DNA of 64,000 nucleotides from Pseudaeromonas sharmana (GCF_042649925.1 NZ_JBHSAF010000001.1:650449-714448); one strand, 5' to 3'; numbered from the stretch's first letter, positions 54,211 to 62,129 are shown. Numbers and translations are program-made. Notes: a model not told the origin generated them from the sequence alone.

Positions 54211-54247
54211 CTAATAGCGCGCCATCGACAAGGAAGCCCACGCTGAC
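54211..54247 (-). repeat. 37-bp element, copy 2
   Basis: The minus strand matches 50215-50251 at 35 of 37 bases. It supplies the last 12 codons and stop of the truncated transposase frame, so it may be the junction where the element was broken. Confidence 0.75.
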
Positions 54248-54459
54248 TTGCCTTCAGGTTTCGGCTCTTTCTTGGCGGTAGGCATACCAAATTTTCCTTC
54301 ACGATATTCTTTGCGCCAACGAGACAACATGAAGGGGTGAATGTCCAGAGCTTGCGCGACTTCTTTCACGGAGCGAGCCGGATCATGGCTCCACCGCACG
54401 GCCTTAACCTTGAACTCGATAGTGTATTTGTGAGTCCGTTTCCCAGTGATGTAAGCAGG
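54211..54459 (-). pseudogene. Truncated IS3-family transposase OrfA
   Basis: The frame gives 82 residues. About the first 65-70 match the helix-turn-helix OrfA of IS3-family elements (ITGKRTHKYTIEFKVKAVRW, then VAQALDIHPFMLSRWRKEYREGKF). The expected leucine-zipper part is replaced by an unrelated tail ending SMARY and a stop. No OrfB follows, so it cannot transpose by itself. Confidence 0.8.
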
Positions 54460-54516
54460 CATCATTGACCTCAATTTCGGTTAGTGATGCGTGTCCACTA
54501 AAGCGGGGCAAGTCCA

Positions 54517-54542
54517 CGAACGACTTAAACTATTTGTTAGCT
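54517..54542 (-). repeat. attC 0, truncated by the IS remnant
   Basis: Only the R''/L'' half remains (CGAACGACTTAAACTATTTG then GTTAGCT on the plus strand). The other half was lost at the IS boundary. Confidence 0.85.
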
Positions 54543-54570
54543 GTAATTTAGTTAAAAGGTAGCATGGGTT

Positions 54571-54816
54571 TTATATCCATCTAAAAACTGTTTTTAGTAG
54601 TGGCAGGCCAAAAGAATAAATAATTGTTATACCTTGAAGTGTTATTCCAAAGCCTGCAATTAAAACCAAAGTCGTGCCACGAATAAGCGCATTGTCAGCG
54701 GAAGATGTTTCGGATTGTTGTTTCGCCCATTTCATATAGAAGTGAAAAAGGAAGAATCCTCCGAATGTCATGCAAAGACCAACCAAGGTATAAAATACAT
54801 CGTCAAACTCTGCCAT
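54571..54816 (-). CDS. Cassette membrane protein, second gene of a two-gene cassette
   Basis: This 81-residue protein has two hydrophobic helices (about 8-28 and 47-72). The start follows AGAGG at good spacing. It lies 57 bases downstream of another membrane protein gene in the same cassette, whose attC is the one broken by the IS. Family not recognised. Confidence 0.7.
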   Translation of the reverse strand: MAEFDDVFYTLVGLCMTFGGFFLFHFYMKWAKQQSETSSADNALIRGTTLVLIAGFGITLQGITIIYSFGLPLLKTVFRWI

Positions 54817-54873
54817 GGATACCTCTTATTTATGCTTGTGCCTATCAGTTTATTGTCGGCATTGTATCCGCAT

Positions 54874-55236
54874 TCAAATTTTATTACAGGGCCCATGGTT
54901 GATACACCAAACAATCCAACGTGGTTTGGCTTGAACATCGAATAAATGAAGTGAACCCCCAGCGATGATCAGCAAAGCAATGATGATTAATATAAATCTG
55001 ATATCATTGCGTTTCTTTAATAACAATTTAGAACCGGCATCTTCGCAAGCTTTTCCAAAAATAATGGATTTATAAACCCCAAACATTCCACTATAAATGT
55101 CAATCGGGTTTGGCTCATTCCATTGATTCCAATGGATAGGCGTCTCATCTTTCCAATGCTTCACAAAGCCATTTATGCTTATAAAAAGAGCATAGAACGC
55201 GAGAAGCAACAAAATAAGAACTAATGCGGGTAACAA
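54874..55236 (-). CDS. Cassette membrane protein, first gene of a two-gene cassette
   Basis: This 120-residue protein has an N-terminal helix (about 2-23), a soluble middle part (WNQWNEPNPIDIYSGMFGVY) and a second helix (about 82-100). The start is a TTG at 55236 preceded by GTGAGG; it begins only 15 bases from the adjacent attC. Pairing with a second small membrane protein suggests a two-subunit system. Function unknown. Confidence 0.68.
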   Translation of the reverse strand: MLPALVLILLLLAFYALFISINGFVKHWKDETPIHWNQWNEPNPIDIYSGMFGVYKSIIFGKACEDAGSKLLLKKRNDIRFILIIIALLIIAGGSLHLFDVQAKPRWIVWCINHGPCNKI

Positions 55237-55250
55237 GAAAACCTCACGAC

Positions 55251-55331
55251 AGCTAACATTTTAGTTATGGGGCGCGCGGCTTTATGCGCGTCCCAGTGAG
55301 CGAAGCGAACGACTTAAACTATTGGTTAGGC
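55251..55331 (-). repeat. attC 1, host family
   Basis: It runs from GCCTAAC (55331) to GTTAGCT (55251) on the minus strand. The stop of the gene at 55326 lies inside the first box. Confidence 0.92.
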
Positions 55332-55670
55332 GCCGATGCGGACATTAGCTAGCCTTTTCATGGCTTCTACTGAGCCAAAGCGCCCTGCTTTTATATACGA
55401 ATCGAGTTTCGCGTCTTCATCTGAGCACAACTTCCCGAGTATTTCGTATGCGATTACGCGATGAGGCTCTATGAGACGGTTGTGCTTATCCAGAAGAATA
55501 CGCTCTTCTTCGTCGCACTCATGCCCATCAAGGGCCCAATAAGCATAGAAGTCGTTGTACTTCTCGCAAAACTCAGAGAAGGACAGTTCGCCAGCAACGC
55601 ATTGACGAACCAGTGCATCGTGCTGTGCAATGGTTTTTAGTAAATAGTCCTCGGATTCGAACGTGGTCAT
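55326..55670 (-). CDS. Cassette protein of unknown function
   Basis: This 114-residue acidic, helical, cytoplasmic protein (CEKYNDFYAYWALDGHECDE...) has no signal or membrane segment. The size and composition resemble small immunity-type or adaptor proteins often found in cassettes, but I recognise no family. Its TAA lies within the GCCTAAC box of its attC, the typical compact layout. Confidence 0.72.
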   Translation of the reverse strand: MTTFESEDYLLKTIAQHDALVRQCVAGELSFSEFCEKYNDFYAYWALDGHECDEEERILLDKHNRLIEPHRVIAYEILGKLCSDEDAKLDSYIKAGRFGSVEAMKRLANVRIGA

Positions 55671-55678
55671 TAGTGAGC

Positions 55679-55759
55679 GCCTAACATTTTAGTTATGGGG
55701 CGCGCGGCTTTATGCGCGTCCCAGTGAGCGAAGCGAACGACTTAAACTATTTGTTGTGC
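55679..55759 (-). repeat. attC 2, host family
   Basis: Full-length site, from GCACAAC (55759) to GTTAGGC (55679) on the minus strand. Confidence 0.92.
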
Positions 55760-55885
55760 CGTTGCGATAAACATATAAGTGCTTACTGTTTCAGTAATAA
55801 CATAAATTGGCTTGAATATATTGCTAGCCTAGAAAAACAAAGTGTCAGCATCATGCAAAAAATTTAAGACTCTTAGTTGTGTTCT

Positions 55886-57259
55886 TTATAAGTATTTCAA
55901 AGTTGCTTTGCAAACTCCAGAAATCCTGTTAGTTGCGCCAAATACTTTGTCGTATTCAACTTTAATTAAGTGAGAAATTTTACTGCCTTGAAGGTTCAAA
56001 TAATGGATGTCACTCAACATCTTTGAGTAACAACCCTCATTGTCAGAAGAAAATTGATATAGAGTGTGAATATGTGTTGGGATAATTTCCGCTAGCTTGC
56101 GTACTATTTCTTTGTCACGCTTAATTTGTTCTAAAGTTATTTTTTCTGAGAGGTCTTCGAGAACAATTCGACTAAGATACAAATGAGCATGCTCCGGTCT
56201 TAAATCGCTTTTGTTGTAGCACCCAGAAAGTGTACCTAGAAGATATAAATCAAAAGACAACTTTTCGCTCTTGCTAAGTAGTTCACGTTTTGCAAGTAAC
56301 CAGGGCACATAACTTCTCACTTTATCTCGTTCTTTGGGCTTGCATACTGATGATGCCCATACGTTTAATTTGAAATTATTACTATCTCCCCACGAGACAA
56401 CACTATTAATCAAGCTGGACCGAACTGCCCTGCTTGAATAATTAATGACATTATGCATTCCCTTGTAGTCAGATATATATATCCTTGTTTTGTTTTTTTT
56501 GGAGTAATCGAAAGCAAGCTTCATGTTTGCAGCCGCTCTATCAAGATTTTTGAATATTAGTGTGATTTTCCATGATGGCACCATAGTCCATATTGCTTTA
56601 TCTCGCTGCAAAAATAAACCATTTTTTATGTCATTAATTTTTATTTGATTGTCGAAAAAATTCACCGTCTCCGGATGCATAGCAAGAAAATGATCTGTAC
56701 CCAAGCTGGCCAAAACTACAGTATTTGGATTTTCCACCCAGGATGAAATGAGCTTGGCAAGATCGACTGCTCGTCGTTTAGAGTTGCCACGCAGAATAAG
56801 ATTGGTCTCTAAACAATCGAGATCTCTATGTGGACATTTCTTTAGAGTCGTTCCGAGGGCTGCATTTTCAATATATGAATTAGCCAATGTGCAATCATTG
56901 TTTTTTTCACATTCTTTGCTCTTGTCAGCTTCATATAGATTAAGCGCATTATCTAATAAAAAATCAAACGGCTGCTTTTTATTGGACGGCATAACCGTAA
57001 CGCCATTCTCAAAGGCAATTCTAGCCTCTTTATCACAAAACATAAGTCTTTTTTCATTAAACAAGAATGACCATAATTTTTCATTATTTGTTAACTTCTT
57101 GAGCGTGTTGCTTGCATTTTCATAGTCATGTTTGTAATCAAAAAAATCACCACAAGACTGTTTTTCTCCTATCAAAACTAAATCGACATTTTTAACATCA
57201 TGTGCGCTGCACTCAAAACATAAAATAGTAAACAACAAAAATGAAACTGTACGAATCAC
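55886..57259 (-). CDS. Large exported cassette protein, possibly TraB/ChaN-like
   Basis: The 457-residue protein is unusually large for a cassette. It has a signal peptide (MIRTVSFLLFTILCFECSA, cleavage near 19) and a region VDLVLIGEKQ...FDYKHDYENA followed by RGNSKRRAVDLAKLI and NTVVLASLGTDHFLAM. This order (Gly-Glu, Arg-Asn, then a hydrophobic strand with His) weakly recalls TraB/ChaN-type proteins. Many cysteines suggest an oxidising compartment. The gene is AT-rich and ends 127 bases before its attC; 200 AT-rich bases upstream could hold its own promoter. Confidence 0.72.
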   Translation of the reverse strand: MIRTVSFLLFTILCFECSAHDVKNVDLVLIGEKQSCGDFFDYKHDYENASNTLKKLTNNEKLWSFLFNEKRLMFCDKEARIAFENGVTVMPSNKKQPFDFLLDNALNLYEADKSKECEKNNDCTLANSYIENAALGTTLKKCPHRDLDCLETNLILRGNSKRRAVDLAKLISSWVENPNTVVLASLGTDHFLAMHPETVNFFDNQIKINDIKNGLFLQRDKAIWTMVPSWKITLIFKNLDRAAANMKLAFDYSKKNKTRIYISDYKGMHNVINYSSRAVRSSLINSVVSWGDSNNFKLNVWASSVCKPKERDKVRSYVPWLLAKRELLSKSEKLSFDLYLLGTLSGCYNKSDLRPEHAHLYLSRIVLEDLSEKITLEQIKRDKEIVRKLAEIIPTHIHTLYQFSSDNEGCYSKMLSDIHYLNLQGSKISHLIKVEYDKVFGATNRISGVCKATLKYL

Positions 57260-57465
57260 ATTTTAACTCCCAGATGTTTATGCTCGGAATGGAATTTTAA
57301 AAATTCTGCTTTATGTGTGTTACTGTTTATGATGTTTGTTTTTTGCAAAGATACAGTTAAACTAGCATCGAAATTCTCAGTGTTTGCCATTTTTATCTCT
57401 GGCTTCTACTTATAATGAAAAATAATTTATGGTTTATAACTATTCACGCAATCACTTACACATGG
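57260..57465 (-). other. AT-rich upstream region of the 457-residue cassette gene
   Basis: About 200 bases between the attC and the gene start, longer than in any neighbour. I see no gene. It is a good candidate for a cassette-borne promoter. Confidence 0.35.
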
Positions 57466-57545
57466 GACAACATTTTAGTTATGGGGCGCGAGGCTTTATG
57501 CGCGTCCCAGTGAGCGAAGCGAACGACTTGAACTATTTGTTAGGC
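57466..57545 (-). repeat. attC 3, host family
   Basis: From GCCTAAC (57545) to about 57466 (GTTGTCC) on the minus strand. It has one change in the central stem (GCGCGAGG). Confidence 0.92.
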
Positions 57546-57602
57546 ATAGCCACATCTGCAGCCGCACCGATTGACCTAAAGGTTAGAGATATAAGTCGGG
57601 GT

Positions 57603-57881
57603 TTAAACTTCGGCGCTAGGGAAGTTGATGGATACCCAACTTTCGAATTCAGCTATTGTAGCTACTATGCGCTGCGATTTAGTTTCTGGTTCATAGAGAG
57701 ATAGAGCCTCTCCACGAGAAATCCGAGATTGAAGCACTCGCAACTTGGCTTCAAGCCAGCCAACAGAACTTGCTGCATCGTAACTATGAGCGTCAGTAAA
57801 TTTGAAAAATAACTCTTGGTTCACTTTACCACTTGCGGCAAGTTTAGAATCCAGCTGTCTGTTATATGCGATGGCATCCAT
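57603..57881 (-). CDS. Cassette protein, second gene of a two-gene cassette
   Basis: This 92-residue helical, soluble protein (SSVGWLEAKLRVLQSRISRG...) has a start preceded by AGGGAT. It follows the 97-residue protein gene by 20 bases in the same cassette and ends 58 bases before attC 3. Family unknown. Confidence 0.68.
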   Translation of the reverse strand: MDAIAYNRQLDSKLAASGKVNQELFFKFTDAHSYDAASSVGWLEAKLRVLQSRISRGEALSLYEPETKSQRIVATIAEFESWVSINFPSAEV

Positions 57882-57901
57882 GAAAATCCCTGATTTTTTA
57901 T

Positions 57902-58195
57902 TTATTGGCGGGCATTGGTAATAAATTCATCCCTCGAGATATATATTTTGAAAGTAACCTCGAATTGCATTGTCCACTTAAGTAAAAGATCTTTAAGTTC
58001 AGTTTTTAAGGCGTCTGGAACATCTAGGTTATACAGCCATATACCAATGGTTTTCACATCGGTAGGCAAATCCTCACAGTCGATGTTTAGCTTATACACC
58101 CCATTTTTTACCGATAAAGCGTGGGTATACATATGAATATTTCTATTCAGTGATATCTCCCACCCATCAAGCGTTTCCTTAAGGTTTCGTTCCAT
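57902..58195 (-). CDS. Cassette protein, first gene of a two-gene cassette
   Basis: This protein of about 97 residues is soluble (MERNLKETLDGWEISLNRNI...; LYNLDVPDALKTELKDLLLK). I start at 58195 after AGAAG; the frame is open to 58219 where an ATG occurs inside the attC. A pair of short soluble genes in one cassette is suggestive of a toxin-antitoxin or toxin-immunity pair, but neither protein matches a known family. Confidence 0.66.
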   Translation of the reverse strand: MERNLKETLDGWEISLNRNIHMYTHALSVKNGVYKLNIDCEDLPTDVKTIGIWLYNLDVPDALKTELKDLLLKWTMQFEVTFKIYISRDEFITNARQ

Positions 58196-58210
58196 CTGGT
58201 CTTCTTTGCT

Positions 58211-58291
58211 GCCTAACATTTTAGTTATGGGGCGCGCGGCTTTATGCGTGTCCCAGTGAGCGAAGCGAACGACTTAAACTTTTTGTTAGGC
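58211..58291 (-). repeat. attC 4, host family
   Basis: From GCCTAAC (58291) to GTTAGGC (58211) on the minus strand. The stop of the next cassette gene is inside the first box. Confidence 0.92.
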
Positions 58292-58813
58292 AAAATATGC
58301 AGGATGATATTTAGGGCAAATGTAGTGCTTTGTATCAATTGGTGGGTCAACCCGCTCTAGATTTGAGCCAAGTAGCAATTTCTCAATGATCTCAGCAGAA
58401 GCAACATCTGCTTCCGTTACTTGGTAGTTTTCTCCGATGGATATCTTTACTACGCCTCCCGCGCACCAAATAAACACGTTTTGGTCAGAGATGTCGCTAT
58501 GTCCAGGTTGTTGAACCCATTCGGTGTCGGCGATTAGTGACGGGAATTTGTTAAAATCACCTCCGCTGTAAGAAACACCGGATTGAGGCTGAGGAGGCCG
58601 CTCTGTGTACTTAGTTAAATTTATGCCGAGCAAGTTCAGAAAGTTTTCAAGTTCCTGTAGCGAGGCGTACCGATATGCAACATCTAATGAGTCTCCATCG
58701 TTTGTATGGCCACCATATGCGCGGAAAAATCGAAATAAGCTAAGCCTCTTGGCCCATGACCGAAGAGTTTCTTCTGGGTGTGACTCAAGAAGATATCGCG
58801 TCCACAAATCCAT
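58286..58813 (-). CDS. Cassette protein of unknown function
   Basis: This 175-residue cytoplasmic protein has no signal or membrane segment (MDLWTRYLLESHPEETLRSW...). A beta-rich C-terminal half (QNVFIWCAGGVVKISIGENY) follows a helical N-terminal half. The pattern is of the kind seen in immunity proteins but I recognise no family. Its TAA lies in the attC box and there is no clear ribosome binding site. Confidence 0.7.
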   Translation of the reverse strand: MDLWTRYLLESHPEETLRSWAKRLSLFRFFRAYGGHTNDGDSLDVAYRYASLQELENFLNLLGINLTKYTERPPQPQSGVSYSGGDFNKFPSLIADTEWVQQPGHSDISDQNVFIWCAGGVVKISIGENYQVTEADVASAEIIEKLLLGSNLERVDPPIDTKHYICPKYHPAYFA

Positions 58814-58822
58814 ATTATTTTT

Positions 58823-58898
58823 GCCTAACGTTTGGTTAAGGGGCGGGCTTTAGCCCGTCCCAGAGAGCGAAGCGAACGATTTGAACCACTAGTTAGCT
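58823..58898 (-). repeat. attC 5, divergent type
   Basis: This 76-bp site keeps GAGCGAAGCGAACGA but has a different stem (GGGGCGGGCTTTAGCCCGTCCC) and end boxes (GCCTAACG...TAGTTAGCT on the plus strand). Confidence 0.9.
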
Positions 58899-58901
58899 GC
58901 G

Positions 58902-59288
58902 TTACTTGGATGGATCAAACATCTTGGCTACTTCATCCCATTTCAGCTCATGATCCTCAACGGCCACATGCCAGTCACACCCAGGAATTGCAACGCGAAT
59001 TTCTGATAGGCATTTACACCAATGCTGCACTCCAACCCAAGTGGCATCCTCTAGATTATCGGGTAGTTTAGTAGAGCCAGAAAAGACAATACCCTTCTTG
59101 AAAAAGCCACTTGGCTTGGAATTAACAGTAAAATCAAAAGACTCCCAATTCATACCGGCGCCAGTAGCAAGTAGTTGTTCAATCTGTTCGTCAACGGAGT
59201 GACGGCTAGCTACCGAATTGACGGAGGTTACCTCGCTTAAAGTGAGAGGTGCTTTACGTTTTGCAGTGTAGTAGATGGAAATCGTCAA
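58902..59288 (-). CDS. Cassette protein of unknown function
   Basis: This 128-residue soluble protein begins MTISIYYTAKRKAPLTLSEV and ends MFDPSK. The start is probably TTG at 59288 behind GGGGG. It is strongly mixed alpha/beta with two Trp-rich turns (DATWVGVQHWCKC). It could be an immunity-type protein; I recognise no family. Its attC is the divergent type at 58823, so this cassette may come from another host. Confidence 0.7.
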   Translation of the reverse strand: MTISIYYTAKRKAPLTLSEVTSVNSVASRHSVDEQIEQLLATGAGMNWESFDFTVNSKPSGFFKKGIVFSGSTKLPDNLEDATWVGVQHWCKCLSEIRVAIPGCDWHVAVEDHELKWDEVAKMFDPSK

Positions 59289-59302
59289 GATACCCCCTGA
59301 GC

Positions 59303-59383
59303 AGCTAACATTTTAGTTATGGGGCGCGCGGCTTTATGCGCGTCCCAGTGAGCGAAGCGAACGACTTAAACTATTTGTTATGA
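59303..59383 (-). repeat. attC 6, host family
   Basis: From TCATAAC (59383) to GTTAGCT (59303) on the minus strand, with the standard core. Confidence 0.92.
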
Positions 59384-60088
59384 TTTATCATCTTCTTGGA
59401 ACAACTTTAACCTATCCAGCCAGGAGTTATATTCCAAGTCGCTTTTGAAAGCCAGTGCAGCCTCCACTGCAGTTCTGTTAGCCCCGCCACGTTCGAATAC
59501 ATAGGCTTTAGTCAAATGCCTGCTACTATGAATGACAATCAAAATGACACTACCTGTTTTGTTTTTTATAAATCTAACTTCATCAGCATTATTAAAGTCA
59601 CGGACCATTGTGAAGGGAAGAAAAATTAAATTGCTTATATCAAACTTGCCAGTGACATGGTCAAAGCGCCCCAAATATTCATGCCACGAATAAGTTGAGG
59701 TTAAATAATTACACTCTATTATTTCTTGTGCGGTTTCATAGATGTATGATCTTGGTTTGAAAACATGAACGGCCGGCATTCCTGGCGTGGAGTGCACTGA
59801 AAGTGGAACCTTCAGCTCTTTGATTTTCCGCCTCCCGATTGTTGCATTTAACACATCAACCATTCCAAAAACGTTGGTTTTCTCAGAGTAATAGAAACCC
59901 CTTGCAGTTATTTCATTTAGGTTTCGAGAGGCGTTAAATATTTGCTCCACCTCTGATTGTTTATAGTTGCCTTCTCTAACTACAGCTAACCCGCATGGAT
60001 CTAAAATGTCTGCCGCATAAACCTCGTCACAAAAAACGAAAGATAACAAGCATAACAGCGAGATAAAAGCCTTATACAATAATTCCAC
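59378..60088 (-). CDS. Exported cassette protein of unknown function
   Basis: This 236-residue protein has a signal peptide (MELLYKAFISLLCLLSFVFC, cleavage after ...VYA near residue 25). The mature part is alpha/beta with few cysteines (LDPCGLAVV, IECNYLTS). The start is a GTG at 60088 behind GGAG. The stop lies in the attC box. No family recognised. Confidence 0.7.
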   Translation of the reverse strand: MELLYKAFISLLCLLSFVFCDEVYAADILDPCGLAVVREGNYKQSEVEQIFNASRNLNEITARGFYYSEKTNVFGMVDVLNATIGRRKIKELKVPLSVHSTPGMPAVHVFKPRSYIYETAQEIIECNYLTSTYSWHEYLGRFDHVTGKFDISNLIFLPFTMVRDFNNADEVRFIKNKTGSVILIVIHSSRHLTKAYVFERGGANRTAVEAALAFKSDLEYNSWLDRLKLFQEDDKS

Positions 60089-60224
60089 CTGTTTTTGCTC
60101 CGGTAATCTTTTATTACACAGCTATAATTTATTTAGCCAATGGAATGAACGTTCGTTGTTATTAAGCAAATTTCTCATGCTATATCGGTGATAAAAATGT
60201 AGTTTGCTATGTAATCGGAACTGG

Positions 60225-60315
60225 TCATAACGTCTATTTAACCGGCTGGCCTGTGCCAACCTGCGAATGATAAACCGGCAGCTTAAGGCCAGTCCGATTG
60301 AAATTTTTGTTGTGC
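60225..60315 (-). repeat. attC 7, second divergent type
   Basis: This 91-bp site (TAACG...TTTAACCGGCTGGC ... GCCAGTCCGATTG ... TTTTTGTTG) resembles attC 12 rather than the host family. Confidence 0.85.
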
Positions 60316-60330
60316 CAGAACTGAGGCTAT

Positions 60331-60744
60331 CTATGTCAGTCGCTTAGATAAAGGGTAAGGATCGTCATAGACTCGCACAATCGGTTCTTGGCTTGCCAAG
60401 ATGCAAAGACAATAGTCATTTGTAGGGATTACGAACTCATAATATGCACCTACAGAACTTGACACGGAAAGAACGCCACTAACTTCGTTTTGCAACCAGC
60501 CATCTTCGACTATTTTGTATATGCAGTGACCTGTTCGGAATTGGTTTGACTCCCAATACCTAATAAGGTCTCCCTCATCGAGACATCGGAAGCCCCTGAC
60601 TTCTGGAAAAAAAACCTCAAAAAAAGACGGTTTATTCGTCCCAACCTCAAATCCGGTGATGACAGCACGGAGACCTGTGCGGGTATATGTGAGCTCATAT
60701 ACATCGTGAGCTTCAAAAATTGGATCTATTGGTTCAGCTTTCAT
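60331..60744 (-). CDS. Cassette protein of unknown function
   Basis: This protein of about 137 residues is soluble and beta-rich (VYELTYTRTGLRAVITGFEV, VGAYYEFVIPTNDYCLCILA). The start is set at the ATG at 60744, with a GTG at 60750 as alternative. Its attC (attC 7) is of the foreign type. No family recognised. Confidence 0.68.
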   Translation of the reverse strand: MKAEPIDPIFEAHDVYELTYTRTGLRAVITGFEVGTNKPSFFEVFFPEVRGFRCLDEGDLIRYWESNQFRTGHCIYKIVEDGWLQNEVSGVLSVSSSVGAYYEFVIPTNDYCLCILASQEPIVRVYDDPYPLSKRLT

Positions 60745-60746
60745 AG

Positions 60747-60827
60747 GCACAACATTTTAGTTATGGGGCGCGCGGCTTTATGCGCGTCCCAGTGAGCGAA
60801 GCGAACGACTTGAACTATTTGTTATGA
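60747..60827 (-). repeat. attC 8, host family
   Basis: From TCATAAC (60827) to GTTGTGC (60747) on the minus strand. Confidence 0.92.
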
Positions 60828-60882
60828 TAAAGGTTTGTGGAATATGAAAGCTTGCAACTGCTTGTGTGTTTTTTAAATGATA

Positions 60883-61254
60883 TTAATCAGGAATTTCATA
60901 TTTCTCGATGACTTCCTCGAGCAATCCTCTAAAATAATAGAAAATGACAAATGAAGCCAAAGACTCGATAAATAATAAAATACTGGCATCAAAAATCAAT
61001 GCATTTATAAAGTACGGAATCTGGCCGGCGTATATTATTAAAATAAAATCATGAAACCACTTTGTTTCTTTCCAAAGGAAATTGAAATAGTCACTTCTAA
61101 TAGATAACAACAGTATTACAAGAAGCAAGGATGTGTAAATATATTCTGACCCAAGAATGCAAACCTGAATTGCAGTCGGGTAAATTGACATCGCAAGTAG
61201 AAAGCGGCCAGCATTGTAAGATGACGGAAATGGTGAGCTTTTGTATTTGTCCAT
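60883..61254 (-). CDS. Cassette membrane protein of unknown function
   Basis: This 123-residue protein has three hydrophobic segments (about 18-33, 38-52 and 65-105) and a charged C-terminus (EEVIEKYEIPD). The frame continues upstream through the attC to 61398, but a start at 61254 leaves a natural head (MDKYKSSPFPSSYNAGRFLL). It ends 56 bases before attC 8. Function unknown. Confidence 0.65.
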   Translation of the reverse strand: MDKYKSSPFPSSYNAGRFLLAMSIYPTAIQVCILGSEYIYTSLLLVILLLSIRSDYFNFLWKETKWFHDFILIIYAGQIPYFINALIFDASILLFIESLASFVIFYYFRGLLEEVIEKYEIPD

Positions 61255-61300
61255 GACTGTTCGCGAACTCAATTTGGGAAAACAATCTGTTTGTGAGTGT

Positions 61301-61375
61301 TCATAACGCTTCAATAACCGGCGCAGCTTTGCTGCGTCCGGCGCCGAAGGCGCGAAGTTGATTGACTTGTTAAAT
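61301..61375 (-). repeat. attC 9, third divergent type
   Basis: This 75-bp site has GGCGCAGCTTTGCTGCGTCCGG then CGCCGAAGGCGCGAAGTTG as its core and ends GTTAAAT. It looks unlike the host family. Confidence 0.88.
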
Positions 61376-61786
61376 GCTGTCATTAAACGGGTGCTCACTT
61401 AACACCTGCATTAGCTCTGCTTCTTTGCGAGATGCCCATTCATGGTTAACAGATTTCAAGAGCTCGACTTCTTTTTTGAACCATAGGCGCCTAGAATCTT
61501 GGCCTTCTAATCTGTTTTTAAGCTCCCAAGTTCTAGCAAGGTCTCCAACATCACCTTCGACGAACCAGTAAATGATGTCATCGAGATTCTTAGTTTTCAG
61601 ACGCTCATATTCTGATCCTCTTTCTGTAACTACAAAATGGTACTCATCTCCAATTATTTCGACATGTGGTGCGCCAGAATGCGTAGGTGAACTGGCGACA
61701 GCAAATAAATAAGAAGGCTTGCTGTCACCACAAAGCTGCTTTCCAATCCGTGCTACTTCTTTTTGAACGTACTCGATACTTTTCAT
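61370..61786 (-). CDS. Imm63-like immunity protein
   Basis: This protein of about 138 residues has the pattern I associate with the Imm63 family. It has an N-terminal VQKEVARIGKQL, then EIIGDEYHFVVTERGSEYER, a middle LDDIIYWFVEGDVGDLARTW and NRLEGQDSRRLWFKKEVELL before a helical C-terminus. Family members neutralise polymorphic toxins delivered between bacteria. No toxin gene accompanies it, so it would act as an orphan immunity cassette. The start is the ATG at 61786, or one at 61792. Its attC is of foreign type. Confidence 0.65.
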   Translation of the reverse strand: MKSIEYVQKEVARIGKQLCGDSKPSYLFAVASSPTHSGAPHVEIIGDEYHFVVTERGSEYERLKTKNLDDIIYWFVEGDVGDLARTWELKNRLEGQDSRRLWFKKEVELLKSVNHEWASRKEAELMQVLSEHPFNDSI

Positions 61787-61790
61787 AGGC

Positions 61791-61871
61791 ATTTAACATT
61801 TTAGTTATGGGGCGCGCGGATTTATGCGCGTCCCAGTGAGCGAAGCGAACGACTTGAACTATTTGTTGTGT
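61791..61871 (-). repeat. attC 10, host family
   Basis: From about ACACAAC (61871) to GTTAAAT (61791) on the minus strand, with one stem change (GCGCGGATTTATGCGCG). Confidence 0.92.
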
Positions 61872-62129
61872 GCCGCACGGAGCTGGATAAAACCACCGCT
61901 ACTATGGCCCACGGTTATTGCTGGTTACTGCTCGGCTGAAAACAACACGCCAGAAATAACCACGGTGGTGACCGTACCCCTGGAATTTAAACTGCAGGCA
62001 GGTTGGCCGGAGCGCGGAGCGGAAGATATTAACCAGCGCCCATTACCACCATGTTCTAATACTCACCGCAACATGGCAGCCTACTATTTTCGTCAGCGCA
62101 CGCCGCCAAATAATCAGATAACCGATTAC
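61872..62129. other. Cassette without a supportable gene
   Basis: This 258-base cassette has no minus-strand frame above about 15 codons. The plus strand, opposite to all other cassettes, is open across its whole length (about 86 codons, PTVIAGYCSAENNTPEITTV in the middle) but lacks a start with a ribosome binding site. Base composition is more GC-rich than in neighbours. It could be a promoter or RNA cassette or a decayed gene. Confidence 0.6.

Larger units (their letters stand above)
54211..54516 (-). mobile_element. Remnant of an IS3-family insertion sequence inside an attC
   Basis: The right boundary carries the terminal inverted repeat, read on the minus strand as TGGACTTGCCCCGCTTTAGT..., at 54516. 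It is followed about 57 bases later by the truncated orfA. Immediately outside the repeat the sequence is the right half of an attC (CGAACGACTTAAACTATTTG). The left part of the element, including orfB and the other terminal repeat, is gone. Confidence 0.78.
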
